In this document: piece after piece, positions 1 through 9,160 of the stretch
Position numbering within the stretch: the stretch's first letter is position 1
Layout of the letters: the number at the start of each line of letters is the position of its first letter
Source: an uncultured Ruminococcus sp.
GTDB lineage: Bacteria; Bacillota; Clostridia; Oscillospirales; CAG-272
Assembly (NCBI GenBank): GCA_902762505.1
Contig: CACWOQ010000012.1
Location: 48,433 to 112,432 of the forward strand
Reading direction: 5' to 3'
DNA: 64,000 nucleotides
The notes under the pieces: model-generated
Databases searched by the model: none
Told to the model about the DNA's origin: nothing
Seen by the model: the letters and a program-made list of their open reading frames with translations, nothing else
Translations under genes and position numbers: made by a program

Positions 1-2201
1 GACGACGCGGCGAAATCGCGGTCGCGCTTGTGGCACGTGAATACGATCGACTGCGTCCCGGAGGAAGCGAGCGTCTGCATTATGCGCAGGGCGCGCTTGT
101 CGTCAACGCGGGCGAACGTGTCGTCGAAAAACGCGGGCGCCTTGTCCGGGAATATGAGATCCATGAGCGACAGACGCAGACTGACGTAAGCTATATCCTG
201 CGTGCCGCTGCTGAGCGTGTCGGCGCGGTGTGTCATACCGCCGCCGGTATATGATATTTCAAGCTTGTTCGATATCCCGAGCCCGTCGTATTTGCCGCCG
301 GAAAAGCCCTTCATATACTGACCGGCTCCGCGCGCAAGCGTCGGAGAAATACTGCTTCTGAGCGCCGCGGAGGCTTCGGCGAGCTTTTCGTAAGCCATGC
401 TCGTCGCCTTGAATTCCATTTGCGCCTCTTCAAGCCGGCGGCGCGCGTCAAGCAGCTTTGCGTATATCACGGACGGCAGCGTGAACGTGGCGTTCGCCGC
501 CGCGAAGCTCTGTTCCTCTGAGGAGATCTTTTCGGAGATCGCTTCGTTCTGCCGGACGAGAAGATTCAGCTCGGTCCTGCGTTCGTCGGCGTTGAAGGAG
601 TCGAGCTCGTCCGGCTGAAGCGCTCCGCAAAGGCGGGCGCGCAGCGTTTCACGGTCGTCGCCCTTAACGCGCTCCGCGGACGTCCTCGTCCTGTACTGCG
701 CCATTTCTATCTGCTTGCGGACGTTAGAGACCTCGGATACGACGGTTTCGACCTCGGAAATGAGTCCGGGGAGCCCGGATACGTCGGTCTCTCTGTATTT
801 AGCGGAAAATCCGCGTACAGCCCCGTCAAGCTCGGATAAGCGTCTGTCGGCACGGTCCTTTTCTTCCTTTGCCCTGTTGTATGCCGCGGTGCGCTCGTCG
901 GAGGCGTCCTTCGCGTCGTCAAGTCCGGCGAGAAGATCCGGGATCTCATCGGGATCGTCACAGCCGAGCTTCGCGGCGAGCTTTTCAAGCCCGCGTTTCA
1001 GCTTCGAAGTCTTTCCGGCGTTATAAGCTCCTATGATCACGCATACGGTGGCGACGGCGGCGCAGACGGCGCCGTACGGCAGAAACAGCCCGATAAACGC
1101 GAGAAGCGCGGCGGTGACGGCAAGCGCTGCCGCCAGAATGAACGGCAGAGCCGTGTATTTTTTGTATTTGAACAGCTTTTCGTCAAAGCCGTCGTACATA
1201 TCGCGCAGAGCGTCCACGCCGCCTATTCCCGCGGCGATGCGGAGAATGCCGGACGATTTCGAGTTTTTCAGCTCTCCGTCGGCTTTTTGCAGTTCAAGCG
1301 CGGCTTTTCCCGCGTTTTCCTTCAATTCAACGGCGCTCGCTTGTAAAGAGTGCAGACCGTCCGCAAATTCACGGTCCGGCAGATAGCCGTTGTTAGAGTA
1401 TTTTTCGGCGAGCTTTTCAAGCTTGCTCTGACCCTCCGCAAGACTCCTCAGATTCTCTTCGTGCTCGTCAAGCTCGCGCAGGCGGCGGTACGTGTCGAGA
1501 TCGTGAAGCTGCGCCGTTATTTTGTCTATGCGCTCCTTGTTCGACTGCAGACGCGCGCGGCGCGTACGGATCGAATCGTCGAGGCTGAATATATGCTCGG
1601 ACTCGGATTTTGCGGCGTTGAGTCTGAATTCAAGCTCGGATACGTTGTTTTCAAGCTCGTAAATCTTTCCGCCCTTGCGGTTCTTGTAATAGAGCGCGAC
1701 GCGGCTTTCATCGAGCTTTTTCAGCGCTTTTTTGGTGCTGACCGCCTCGTCCGCGGAGAAGACGATGTTTTCGATTGCCTCGGGCAGACCGGCGCCGCCG
1801 ACCGCGGAGCCGAGATCTCCGGTGAACGCCGTGTTTTCGAACACGTTCTCCGGCACGCCGATGAACAGCTCCCACGGCGCTTTGTCGGTGCGGAGCGTAT
1901 CTCCGTCCTTATAAATGCTTATCCTGTCCTTTGCGCGGGTCAGAAGCAGTTCGCGCTCGATCCTGTATTCGGAGCCTTTGGACGTGAGCGTGAGAGAACC
2001 GGAGCAGCCGGATCTGCCCCACGCGACGTATTTTTCACGGCCGGGCTTGTCAAGCCCGTAGAAAATGAAGCGTATGAAAGCGCCGACGGTGCTTTTTCCC
2101 GTCTCGTTGTCGCCTTCGATGACGTTGAGCCCGTCACAGAAGCTGACGTCTTTGTCCGACAGCATTCCGAAGGAGACTATATGAAGTTCGTTGATTTTCA
2201 T
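1..2201 (-). CDS. YhaN-like SbcC-type DNA-repair ATPase (3' end beyond window)
   Basis: The reading frame is open from an ATG at 2201 to the window edge (about 733 residues), so the last residues are missing. The N-terminus has the Walker A loop (GDNETGKST, about residues 30-38). Long charged heptad-like stretches follow, interrupted near the middle by two hydrophobic segments (around FILAAALAVTAALLAFIGLF), which is typical of YhaN rather than SbcC. The C-terminal end shows the ABC signature LSSGTQDIAY, a Walker B-like segment (APAFFDDTF) and a switch histidine (VFTCH), so only a short tail is lost. Known: such proteins pair with a YhaO/SbcD nuclease to process DNA ends. It overlaps the upstream nuclease gene by ATGA, which supports translational coupling and this start. 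Confidence 0.88.
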   Translation of the reverse strand, partial: MKINELHIVSFGMLSDKDVSFCDGLNVIEGDNETGKSTVGAFIRFIFYGLDKPGREKYVAWGRSGCSGSLTLTSKGSEYRIERELLLTRAKDRISIYKDGDTLRTDKAPWELFIGVPENVFENTAFTGDLGSAVGGAGLPEAIENIVFSADEAVSTKKALKKLDESRVALYYKNRKGGKIYELENNVSELEFRLNAAKSESEHIFSLDDSIRTRRARLQSNKERIDKITAQLHDLDTYRRLRELDEHEENLRSLAEGQSKLEKLAEKYSNNGYLPDREFADGLHSLQASAVELKENAGKAALELQKADGELKNSKSSGILRIAAGIGGVDALRDMYDGFDEKLFKYKKYTALPFILAAALAVTAALLAFIGLFLPYGAVCAAVATVCVIIGAYNAGKTSKLKRGLEKLAAKLGCDDPDEIPDLLAGLDDAKDASDERTAAYNRAKEEKDRADRRLSELDGAVRGFSAKYRETDVSGLPGLISEVETVVSEVSNVRKQIEMAQYRTRTSAERVKGDDRETLRARLCGALQPDELDSFNADERRTELNLLVRQNEAISEKISSEEQSFAAANATFTLPSVIYAKLLDARRRLEEAQMEFKATSMAYEKLAEASAALRSSISPTLARGAGQYMKGFSGGKYDGLGISNKLEISYTGGGMTHRADTLSSGTQDIAYVSLRLSLMDLIFPDKAPAFFDDTFARVDDKRALRIMQTLASSGTQSIVFTCHKRDRDFAAS

Positions 2202-3328
2202 TGCAGACTCCTTCCCGAAAGCGCTTCAAGCCCGATCTTGAGGGCGAGCGCGGCGATACGGCGCTCCTCCTCCGTCCCATCGGACAGATACGGCGCCATT
2301 GCGCGGCAGAAAGCCCCGCGGATGCCGGGCTCGGATTCGTAACGGTCCATATCGAGCGTGGGCTCGGTACGGTCCTCGATCTCTATATATCTCACGCCGT
2401 ATATGCGCGGTGAAAGAGCCTGTTCGTTCACGATGAGCGACGGCGGCACGGATCCGCGGAGCACGGCGCGTACGCACGCCTCGTTTCCGACGGACGCCGC
2501 GCGGATCGCCGCGTTGATACGGTCGGCAAGGGCGACCGAGTCCTCACAGCCGGAGCAGTCGACGTCGGTGACCTCGAATCTGCGCTGTGTGAAGGATCTT
2601 GTCCTGAAATCGGCGTAAAGATGACCGTCGCGCTTGTCAAGCTCGGCGATGAGCGCGGATTTCTGACCGCATTCGTCAAACGACCTGCCTTCAAGGCATC
2701 CGGAATACGCGTAATAAGTGTTCCTCAGCCGTTTGGCGCCGTCCGTACCCTTGTGTATATGACCGAGCGCGGCAAAATCGAATCCGGATGATTCAAGCTC
2801 GTTTTTGCTTATACTGCAATATCTTCCGCCGACGGGACCGTCAAGCTCGCAGTGAGCGCATAAAACGTTGATCCTGTCAAAATCGAGCCGCGGTTTTACG
2901 GCGAGAGGGTCGACGGACATCGTATCGTCCGTGAACGCCCAGCCGTAGACGTCGCAGTTGAGATCGTCAAAGCTGATCTTCGACAGCGACGACGAGCGGA
3001 AAATATAAACGTTTTTCGGAAATTCGGTCTTTGCCCACGGCGAATCGGGTTTGTACGGGTCGTGATTGCCGGGAGAGATTATGAATCTGATATCCGGATT
3101 TTTTTCAAATTCCGAGCAGAGAAGAGCGAGCGTTTCACGCGCGGCAAAGCCGGTGTCGAAAATATCGCCCGGCATAAGCACGAGGTCGATCTTCGCGGTC
3201 CTCGCGTAAAGAACGGCGGAGGTGAAGGTGCCTCTGAGCATCCGGCGCATCGCCTGAGCGGTCTCCGCGTTTTTCAGTGAAAACGGACTGTCAAGATGCA
3301 AGTCCGCCATATGTAATATTTTTACCAT
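2198..3328 (-). CDS. YhaO/SbcD-like DNA-repair metallophosphoesterase
   Basis: This 376-residue protein has the calcineurin-like metallophosphoesterase motifs in order: DLH at residues 9-11, GD at 54-55, GNHD at 87-90, then CAH and GHIH. These residues hold the two metal ions of Mre11/SbcD-type nucleases. The C-terminal part, about residues 250-376, would be the capping and partner-binding region. It is the first gene of a two-gene operon with the YhaN-like ATPase, with stop and start overlapping, so the pair probably acts as a DNA-end processing complex. A sigma-A promoter lies just upstream. The length fits YhaO. Confidence 0.9.
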   Translation of the reverse strand: MVKILHMADLHLDSPFSLKNAETAQAMRRMLRGTFTSAVLYARTAKIDLVLMPGDIFDTGFAARETLALLCSEFEKNPDIRFIISPGNHDPYKPDSPWAKTEFPKNVYIFRSSSLSKISFDDLNCDVYGWAFTDDTMSVDPLAVKPRLDFDRINVLCAHCELDGPVGGRYCSISKNELESSGFDFAALGHIHKGTDGAKRLRNTYYAYSGCLEGRSFDECGQKSALIAELDKRDGHLYADFRTRSFTQRRFEVTDVDCSGCEDSVALADRINAAIRAASVGNEACVRAVLRGSVPPSLIVNEQALSPRIYGVRYIEIEDRTEPTLDMDRYESEPGIRGAFCRAMAPYLSDGTEEERRIAALALKIGLEALSGRSLQ

Positions 3329-3358
3329 TATATAATCCTCTGATAAGACAGTATATTC

Positions 3359-3387
3359 ATTATATCAAACCGATTCCGAAAAATCAA
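3359..3387 (-). promoter_or_regulatory. Sigma-A promoter of the yhaO-yhaN operon
   Basis: On the minus strand TTGATT (3387-3382) and TATAAT (3364-3359) are 17 bp apart, about 30 bp upstream of the nuclease start. Confidence 0.75.
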
Positions 3388-3470
3388 TACGATACTTGCA
3401 AATAGTTGAAAAATTCGACGGTTGTTTTTTTGCATTTTCTCTCTTTTGCATACAAGTTAACTCATTTTGC

Positions 3471-3499
3471 TTGAAATCTTATTATTTTGATGGTAATAT
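3471..3499 (+). promoter_or_regulatory. Probable sigma-A promoter of the phosphoribosyltransferase gene
   Basis: TTGAAA (3471-3476) and TAATAT (3494-3499) are separated by 17 bp and lie about 30 bp before the ATG at 3531. The -10 is not perfect. The 3329-3530 gap holds this promoter, the divergent promoter and AT-rich sequence, and nothing else that I can recognise. Confidence 0.5.
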
Positions 3500-3530
3500 T
3501 AAGATAATTCTACTTTACGGAGATAATACG

Positions 3531-4097
3531 ATGAAAGAATTTTACGAGATCGAGATCGAAGGTCTTAAAAGAAATCTGCCGCTTTGCCCGCTCAACGACA
3601 AGCTCAAGATCGGCGCGTTCGTCATTTTCGGCGACGTGGAGCTGACGGAGGCTTCGGCGGCTGGGCTTCTCAAGATCGCGCCGGCTGATTACGATTATAT
3701 GATCACAGCCGAGAGCAAGGGAATACCGCTCGTGTACGAAATGGCGCGTCAGAGCGGACAGAACAAATATTTCCTCGCGAGAAAAGCGCCCAAGCTGTAT
3801 ATGAAAAACATCCTCAAATGCGAGGTCAAATCCATAACCACCGCAAAGGTACAGACGCTGTATCTCGACGGAGATGACGCGGAGCTTATGCGCGGCAAAC
3901 GCATACTCATCGTTGACGACGTTATAAGCACCGGCGAATCGCTCAAGGCGCTTGAAGCGCTCGTCGAGCAGGCGGGCGGCATCATAGCCGGACGCATGGC
4001 TGTCCTCGCCGAGGGCGACGCGTGGAACAGAGACGACATAAAGGCGCTTCAGTACCTGCCCCTGTTCGACGCCGAAGGCGAACCCCTTCCCCTGTAA
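3531..4097 (+). CDS. Phosphoribosyltransferase family protein (Apt-like)
   Basis: The 188-residue protein carries a type I phosphoribosyltransferase PRPP-binding loop, ILIVDDVISTGESL, at about residues 125-138. It is preceded by a core resembling adenine/xanthine phosphoribosyltransferases (ESKGIPLVYEMAR near residue 61). The family transfers phosphoribose from PRPP to a base, or acts as a purine regulator. Which base is used cannot be told. The frame is open further upstream to 3396, but ATG 3531 follows a good ribosome site (ACGGAGA) and begins the conserved fold. The next gene starts 1 bp after the stop, so the two are cotranscribed. Confidence 0.82.
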   Translation: MKEFYEIEIEGLKRNLPLCPLNDKLKIGAFVIFGDVELTEASAAGLLKIAPADYDYMITAESKGIPLVYEMARQSGQNKYFLARKAPKLYMKNILKCEVKSITTAKVQTLYLDGDDAELMRGKRILIVDDVISTGESLKALEALVEQAGGIIAGRMAVLAEGDAWNRDDIKALQYLPLFDAEGEPLPL

Positions 4098-4098
4098 T

Positions 4099-5124
4099 AT
4101 GCTTGACTTCACTTGTGATTACAACAACGGCGCACACCCTTCGGTGCTGCGCCGCCTTGTTGATACGAACGGCATAACGTCCGGTACATACGGCTTTGAC
4201 GAGTTCAGCAAAAGCGCCTCCGACAAGATCAGAGCCGAGATCGGGGATAAAGACGCCCCCGTGTATTTCCTCGCCGGCGGCACGCAGACGAATATGACGG
4301 TGATAAGCTCGTGCCTTTTGCCTTATCAGGGCGTTTTGTGCGCCGCAACGGGTCATATAAACGGACACGAGGCGGGCGCCGTAGAGGCGACGGGACACAA
4401 GGTCCTGCCGCTGCCGTCGCACGACGGAAAGGTCTTGGCGCATGATCTGTCTGCTTATATGAAGACGTTTGAAGAAAACGAAAGCCGCGATCATACCGTT
4501 TTCCCCGGAATGCTCTATATCTCATACCCCACGGAATACGGCACGCTGTATTCGCTTACGGAGCTTGAAGAGCTTTCCCGCGTATGCAAACGGTACGGGC
4601 TTCTGTTCTTCTGCGACGGAGCGAGACTCGGTTACGGCCTTTTAAGCCCGGAGTGCGATATTACAATGGCTGATCTGCACCGCATATGCGACGTGTTCTA
4701 TATAGGCGGTACGAAGGTAGGCGCGCTTTGCGGCGAGGCGGTCGTGTTCAAAAAAGAAGCGCTTCCCGCTCATTTCATGACGCTTATCAAACAGAGGGGC
4801 GCGCTGCTCGCAAAGGGCAGGCTCGCCGGCGTGCAGTTTGACGCGCTGTTTACCGACGGACTTTACTATAAGATCGCCAAAACCGCGATCGACCGCGCCC
4901 GGGAGCTGAAAGAGGTCTTTGCGGCGAAAGGGTACAAATTCTTCATAGATTCGCCGACGAATCAGCAGTTCGTCGTGCTGAGCGATGAAAAAGCCCGCGA
5001 GCTTTCGAAAAACGTATTGTTCGAGGTCTGGGAAAAGACTGCGGAGGGCGATACCGTCGCACGCTTCGTCACCAGCTGGTCGACGGCTGCTTCTCAGATC
5101 GAAGAGCTCGGGAGGCTGCTGTGA
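4099..5124 (+). CDS. ltaE: Low-specificity L-threonine aldolase
   Basis: This is a 341-residue fold-type I PLP enzyme of the beta-eliminating lyase/threonine aldolase family. Visible landmarks are the N-terminal DYNNGAHP segment, GGTQTN near residue 60, FCDGAR with the PLP-ring aspartate at 173, and the Schiff-base lysine K206 in YIGGTKVGA. The usual reaction is cleavage of L-threonine or L-allo-threonine to glycine and acetaldehyde. Length matches the family. It is tightly packed in a plus-strand operon with the phosphoribosyltransferase before it and a membrane protein whose GTG start overlaps its stop. Confidence 0.88.
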   Translation: MLDFTCDYNNGAHPSVLRRLVDTNGITSGTYGFDEFSKSASDKIRAEIGDKDAPVYFLAGGTQTNMTVISSCLLPYQGVLCAATGHINGHEAGAVEATGHKVLPLPSHDGKVLAHDLSAYMKTFEENESRDHTVFPGMLYISYPTEYGTLYSLTELEELSRVCKRYGLLFFCDGARLGYGLLSPECDITMADLHRICDVFYIGGTKVGALCGEAVVFKKEALPAHFMTLIKQRGALLAKGRLAGVQFDALFTDGLYYKIAKTAIDRARELKEVFAAKGYKFFIDSPTNQQFVVLSDEKARELSKNVLFEVWEKTAEGDTVARFVTSWSTAASQIEELGRLL

Positions 5125-5768
5125 AGACAAACGCAAAACGCGCCGTGTTCATCACCGCGGATATCGCGGCGGCGGTGCTGATCATCCTTTCCGCCGTTTT
5201 AGGCATTTTCACGACAGAGGGCAGGCTCTGGATGTCCGGGGCTTACAGATTCGTGTTCTTTACGGTGGATTCCAACATCCTCGCGGGTCTGTCCGCGCTG
5301 ATCCTTCTGCCGTTCAAAATAAGAAGGCTTAAAACCGGCAAGCCTCTGCCGCGCGCCGCGATCACACTCAGCCTTATATCCGTGTCATCCGTGACGGTCA
5401 CTTTTATGACGGTACTGCTGTTCCTCGGACCTGTTTTCGGCTTCGGGAGCATGTACACGGGCAATAATCTGTGGCTTCATATGGTCTGCCCGCTCTTGTG
5501 CATCGCCTCATACGTGTTCGACTCGGAATCGGAAGGGTGCGTCAAAGCGCCGTATACGCTTTTGTCCGTACTGCCGACCGTCGTATACGGCGTCGTATAT
5601 TTCATCATGGTTATTATCGTCGGACAGGAGAACGGCGGCTGGGCTGATTTCTACGGCTTCAATATGGGCGGCAAATGGTATATCAGCATGGCCGCCATGC
5701 TCGCCGCGGCTTATCTTATAGGGCTCGGGCTGTGGGCGGCTGAACGGCTCTGCTCGAAAAAGAAATGA
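5121..5768 (+). CDS. Six-helix membrane protein, Pr6Pr/FAR-17a-like
   Basis: This 215-residue hydrophobic protein has about six predicted membrane spans. The segment FFTVDSNILAG near residue 47 and the histidine in LWLHMVCPLL near residue 120 resemble the Pr6Pr (FAR-17a/AIG1-like) membrane family, whose bacterial members have no settled function. The start is GTG at 5121, sharing GTGA with the threonine aldolase stop, which indicates coupling. The next gene begins by ATGA overlap. The family assignment is from motif recognition and is tentative. Confidence 0.65.
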   Translation: MKTNAKRAVFITADIAAAVLIILSAVLGIFTTEGRLWMSGAYRFVFFTVDSNILAGLSALILLPFKIRRLKTGKPLPRAAITLSLISVSSVTVTFMTVLLFLGPVFGFGSMYTGNNLWLHMVCPLLCIASYVFDSESEGCVKAPYTLLSVLPTVVYGVVYFIMVIIVGQENGGWADFYGFNMGGKWYISMAAMLAAAYLIGLGLWAAERLCSKKK

Positions 5769-6481
5769 AAACAACGGTATATACAATAAACGCGCCCGTT
5801 CCCGCGGACCTGAAATTTGTTTTTTTGTCGGATATACACGAAAAAAACACGGACGAGGCGTACGCGAAAACCGTTTCCGCGGCGCCGGACGCCGTGCTCG
5901 TCTCCGGTGACTATATACAGAACGGCGGCGAATACGAAAAGGGGCTCGCGCTGCTGAAAAAGCTTTCCGCCGGACTGCCCGTGTTCGTATCGCTCGGAAA
6001 TCACGAATTCAAATTCGGCGGCGATATAAGAGCCGCGACGCGTGAAACCGGGGCGTCTCTGCTCGACGGTTCTTTCACGGAGTTTTCCTCCGTTAAGATC
6101 GGCGGCCTGACGTCCGGTTTTGAAGGCGCGCGGCAGGGTACGTTCAAAAAAACGCCCCCGCCCGATACCGGATTTATAAAGGAATTCGACGGCGAGCCGG
6201 GCTTTAAGATCCTGCTCTGCCACCATCCCGAATATTATCCGCGTTATCTGAAAAACACGGGTATAGACCTGATACTTTCCGGACACGCGCACGGCGGACA
6301 GTGGAGATTTTTCGGCAGAGGTCTGTACGCGCCGGGGCAGGGTATCTTCCCGAAATACACGTCCGGCTTGTACGACGGCAGACTCGTCGTGTCGGCGGGC
6401 GTCGGCGATTCACATTCCGTACCGCGGATCAACAACGATTACGAGATCATAATAATAGAAATTAAAAAAGAGGTCGGTTGA
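5765..6481 (+). CDS. YkuE-like metallophosphoesterase
   Basis: The 238-residue protein has all calcineurin-like phosphoesterase motifs: DIH at 23-25, GD at 48-49, GNHE at 78-81, CHHPEYY and GHAHGGQ. YkuE-type enzymes are metal-dependent phosphohydrolases often linked to the cell envelope, but no signal peptide or anchor is visible here. The substrate is unknown. It is the last gene of the plus-strand operon. Its stop codon lies inside a hairpin that also terminates the convergent mltG operon. Confidence 0.85.
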   Translation: MKTTVYTINAPVPADLKFVFLSDIHEKNTDEAYAKTVSAAPDAVLVSGDYIQNGGEYEKGLALLKKLSAGLPVFVSLGNHEFKFGGDIRAATRETGASLLDGSFTEFSSVKIGGLTSGFEGARQGTFKKTPPPDTGFIKEFDGEPGFKILLCHHPEYYPRYLKNTGIDLILSGHAHGGQWRFFGRGLYAPGQGIFPKYTSGLYDGRLVVSAGVGDSHSVPRINNDYEIIIIEIKKEVG

Positions 6482-6490
6482 CCTCTTTTT
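6465..6490. terminator. Bidirectional terminator between ykuE-like and mltG genes
   Basis: An 11-bp perfect inverted repeat (AAAAAGAGGTC, 6465-6475, and GACCTCTTTTT, 6480-6490) has a 4-base loop and A/T tails on both sides. It contains the stop of the plus gene (6479-6481) and touches the stop of mltG (6489-6491). Confidence 0.9.
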
Positions 6491-7655
6491 AATTCGATTT
6501 GTTTTCGGCTCTCACCTGCGCTACGTTTTTCTGATGCTCAGCCAGCGTCTTGGCGTACAGCATTTCGCCGCTTTTGCGCGATACGAAATAAAAGTATTCC
6601 GTATCAGCCGGGTTTATTGCGGTGTAAATGGCGGACCAGCGGGGGTTGCAGATCGCGCCGGGGGTAAGCCCGTCGTAAACGTACGTGTTGTAGGGATTGT
6701 CGAAATGCAGGTCCTCGTCGGTAATATCCGTCTTATGGACGTTCATTGCGTAAAGCACGGTCGAGTCACATTCGAGCTTCGGATACTTCGACGCGTTTTT
6801 CAGTCTGTTGTGTATGACGCTCGATACGTTTTCCATATCCGTGTTGAAATACGCTTCGCGCTGTATTATCGACGCTATTTTTATATAGTCGTCGAAGCTC
6901 ATGCCGGAGGCGTCGACGTATTTGTAAATATCCTGCGAGACCTTGGAATCAAACGCCGCAAGGATCTTGTTTATGATCTGCGTCTCATCCCAGTCGGAAT
7001 AGAAATAATACGTATCGGGAAACAGATATCCTTCAAGTCTGTATCTGCGGTCGGGATCCGGAGGCAGCGAGTCGAGGCGCTTGATGAATTCGTAATCGTA
7101 TTCGCCGTTCTGTATCGCGTCGATAAAGCCCTCGCGCGTGCCTATATCCTCGCTTATGAAAAGATCTATAATGTTCTCGACGGTATAACCCTCGGGTATG
7201 GTTATCGTGACGACGCGGCGCTCGCCCGTCTGCGCAAGGAAGGTCTTGATCAGACTGTCGTAGTTCTGTTTCGAGGACGCGGTGTATGTGCCGGGGATAA
7301 AGACCTCTCCGTCGTCGAGCTTAAGTCTCGCGTAGAGGCGGAATATCGCCGGGTATCTGATTATTCCTTTTTCGGCAAGCTGATTCGATACGTCGATAAC
7401 GGTCGGATTCGCGCCGAGATCGATCTCGGCGGTAACGTCGCCTTTTTTAAGAGCGAAAACGTCGTTTCCGATCGACAGTATGAAGTATGAAAGCACAGCC
7501 GAGGCAATGAGCACGAGCGTTATATACATAACGGCTATCGTTATGCTGTATATCGCGCTGTGACCCTTGACCTTCAGCACGCGTCCCGTCTCGTCGGTCG
7601 GCTTCTTTTTGCCGGACCGCGTCAGCGGCGCGTTGTTTTTGTTGATTTCAGACAT
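6489..7655 (-). CDS. mltG: Endolytic murein transglycosylase MltG
   Basis: The 388-residue protein has a cytoplasmic N-terminus, one membrane span at about residues 34-63, and a YceG/MltG extracellular domain. It carries the signature LEGYLFPDTY at 207-216 and the catalytic glutamate E267 in ASIIQREA. MltG cuts nascent peptidoglycan near the membrane and ends glycan strand growth. It is the last gene of the minus-strand envelope operon (uppP, ftsK and others) and stops in a strong terminator. The length is typical. Confidence 0.93.
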   Translation of the reverse strand: MSEINKNNAPLTRSGKKKPTDETGRVLKVKGHSAIYSITIAVMYITLVLIASAVLSYFILSIGNDVFALKKGDVTAEIDLGANPTVIDVSNQLAEKGIIRYPAIFRLYARLKLDDGEVFIPGTYTASSKQNYDSLIKTFLAQTGERRVVTITIPEGYTVENIIDLFISEDIGTREGFIDAIQNGEYDYEFIKRLDSLPPDPDRRYRLEGYLFPDTYYFYSDWDETQIINKILAAFDSKVSQDIYKYVDASGMSFDDYIKIASIIQREAYFNTDMENVSSVIHNRLKNASKYPKLECDSTVLYAMNVHKTDITDEDLHFDNPYNTYVYDGLTPGAICNPRWSAIYTAINPADTEYFYFVSRKSGEMLYAKTLAEHQKNVAQVRAENKSN

Positions 7656-7679
7656 GAGTCCATCCTTTCTTGATGACGT

Positions 7680-8585
7680 CTACCCCTTGATCTTCATTAT
7701 ACCCGCGATGAACGCGAATCCTATACAGAGAACGAAGCCGGGAGACACAATGGAGATGAGCAGGGCGCGCAGGCGTTCTGTGAGCTTCGGGAACTTTTCG
7801 TTTTCCGACTCGGGTATCGACTCGGCGTCAAGCTCGAGCAGGCGCTGTGCGCGTGAAAGCGAGAAAAACAGGAACAGAAGCAGAAGCGACGCGAACACGA
7901 AAACGAACGGTATCAGACTGTCCGCTTTGGCGGCGGCGTCGTTCAGCAGCCTGTATGAGAATACGGATAAAAGATTGTAAATGAAATGCACGAGCATCGG
8001 CGCGAAGATCGAATGAGTCACCTCGTACACGAGCGAAAGCGCTATCCCGCATATGAAATAAGTGAAAAAGCCGGATAACGAGAAGTGCATAAGCGAAAAC
8101 AGGACGGAGGAGAGAAGCGCGGCGCCGATCACGCCGTATCTGCGGTATTCGCCGTAGATCACGGACCGGAACGTTATCTCCTCGAATATCGCCGGTAAAA
8201 GGCAGTATATTATTACCGTGTAAACGACGTCGGCAAACGACGATCCGGTGAGGTTTACTGAAACCGTACCCGCATCGGCGCGCGAGCCGAGCCCCATCAG
8301 CACGGCGGCTGAAAACATCGTGACCGAAGCGCATATAACAAGGAGTATCCCGGACGCGCGGAACGGTCTTATGCCGAGCCCCGCGTAGTCTATCGGTCCC
8401 TGCAGCCTTTTGTATATCACGGCGGGCAGCACGAAGATCATCAGCTGCAAAACGAGCGTTATAAGGAATCTGTTTACGGAAAGCTGTTCCTTCATTCTTA
8501 TATACGACGACAGGAACACGAGCACGTACACAACGAAACAGAATACCGGAGTTATATGGTATCCCTTAAGCTTGAGCTTTGTCAA
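7680..8585 (-). CDS. CPBP-family intramembrane protease
   Basis: This 301-residue polytopic membrane protein has the CPBP (Abi/CAAX-protease-like) motifs. These are EEITFR with E135, E136 and R140, a second-motif histidine (SLMHFSL, H167), and HFIYN at 200-204. Known members are Rce1-like glutamyl proteases, with roles in prenyl-protein processing, bacteriocin immunity or envelope signalling; none can be chosen here. About eight spans are predicted. Its start overlaps the end of the formyltetrahydrofolate cyclo-ligase gene by 20 bp, so the two are translationally linked. Confidence 0.87.
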   Translation of the reverse strand: MTKLKLKGYHITPVFCFVVYVLVFLSSYIRMKEQLSVNRFLITLVLQLMIFVLPAVIYKRLQGPIDYAGLGIRPFRASGILLVICASVTMFSAAVLMGLGSRADAGTVSVNLTGSSFADVVYTVIIYCLLPAIFEEITFRSVIYGEYRRYGVIGAALLSSVLFSLMHFSLSGFFTYFICGIALSLVYEVTHSIFAPMLVHFIYNLLSVFSYRLLNDAAAKADSLIPFVFVFASLLLLFLFFSLSRAQRLLELDAESIPESENEKFPKLTERLRALLISIVSPGFVLCIGFAFIAGIMKIKG

Positions 8586-9159
8586 CTGTCAGAATACCTC
8601 CTTCCGTAATGATGACGTCGGTTTTCAGATCGTATTTTCCGTGCGGCACCGCGTCCGTGACGAGGCACGAGAACGTTACCGCGGCGAGACTTCCCCTGAA
8701 AGCAGACAGAAATCTGTCGTAATATCCTCCGCCGTAACCGATCCTGTAACCGTGCCTGTCGACGGCGACGGCGGGAACAAGGCAGAGAGAACAGCAGGGC
8801 TCGTCCGGTGAAAATTCTTCACAGCCGTCCGGCGGCTCGGCGATGCCGTAGTGACCGGTGACCAGCTCCGACGGCGACGAGACTAAGCGGAAAACCATAT
8901 CGTGCGTGCCGGAAAGGCAGTACGGATAGGCTATGCGCTTGCCGTCTTTTACAGCCGCCTCCGCGACCGCGGTAAGATCCGGCTCGTCCGGAAGCGCGGC
9001 GTATAAAAGCACCGTGTCGTAATACTTATATGATATGCTGCCGGTGATCGCCGCGCAGATCCGCTCTTCATACAGCTTTTTCAGCTCCGGGTCAAGACCG
9101 CGTCTGATTTCCAGGTATTTCCGACGCAGAGACGCCTTCTGTTTTTTCAGATCGGTCAT
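8566..9159 (-). CDS. 5-formyltetrahydrofolate cyclo-ligase
   Basis: The 197-residue protein matches the YgfA/MTHFS family, which converts 5-formyltetrahydrofolate to 5,10-methenyltetrahydrofolate using ATP. The C-terminal signature GYGGGYYDR is at residues 141-149, and the basic N-terminal helix (KQKASLRRKYLEIRR) is typical. It lies 1 bp after the DJ-1 family gene and overlaps the protease gene by 20 bp. No special regulation is visible. Confidence 0.9.
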   Translation of the reverse strand: MTDLKKQKASLRRKYLEIRRGLDPELKKLYEERICAAITGSISYKYYDTVLLYAALPDEPDLTAVAEAAVKDGKRIAYPYCLSGTHDMVFRLVSSPSELVTGHYGIAEPPDGCEEFSPDEPCCSLCLVPAVAVDRHGYRIGYGGGYYDRFLSAFRGSLAAVTFSCLVTDAVPHGKYDLKTDVIITEGGILTVDKAQA

Positions 9160-9160
9160 A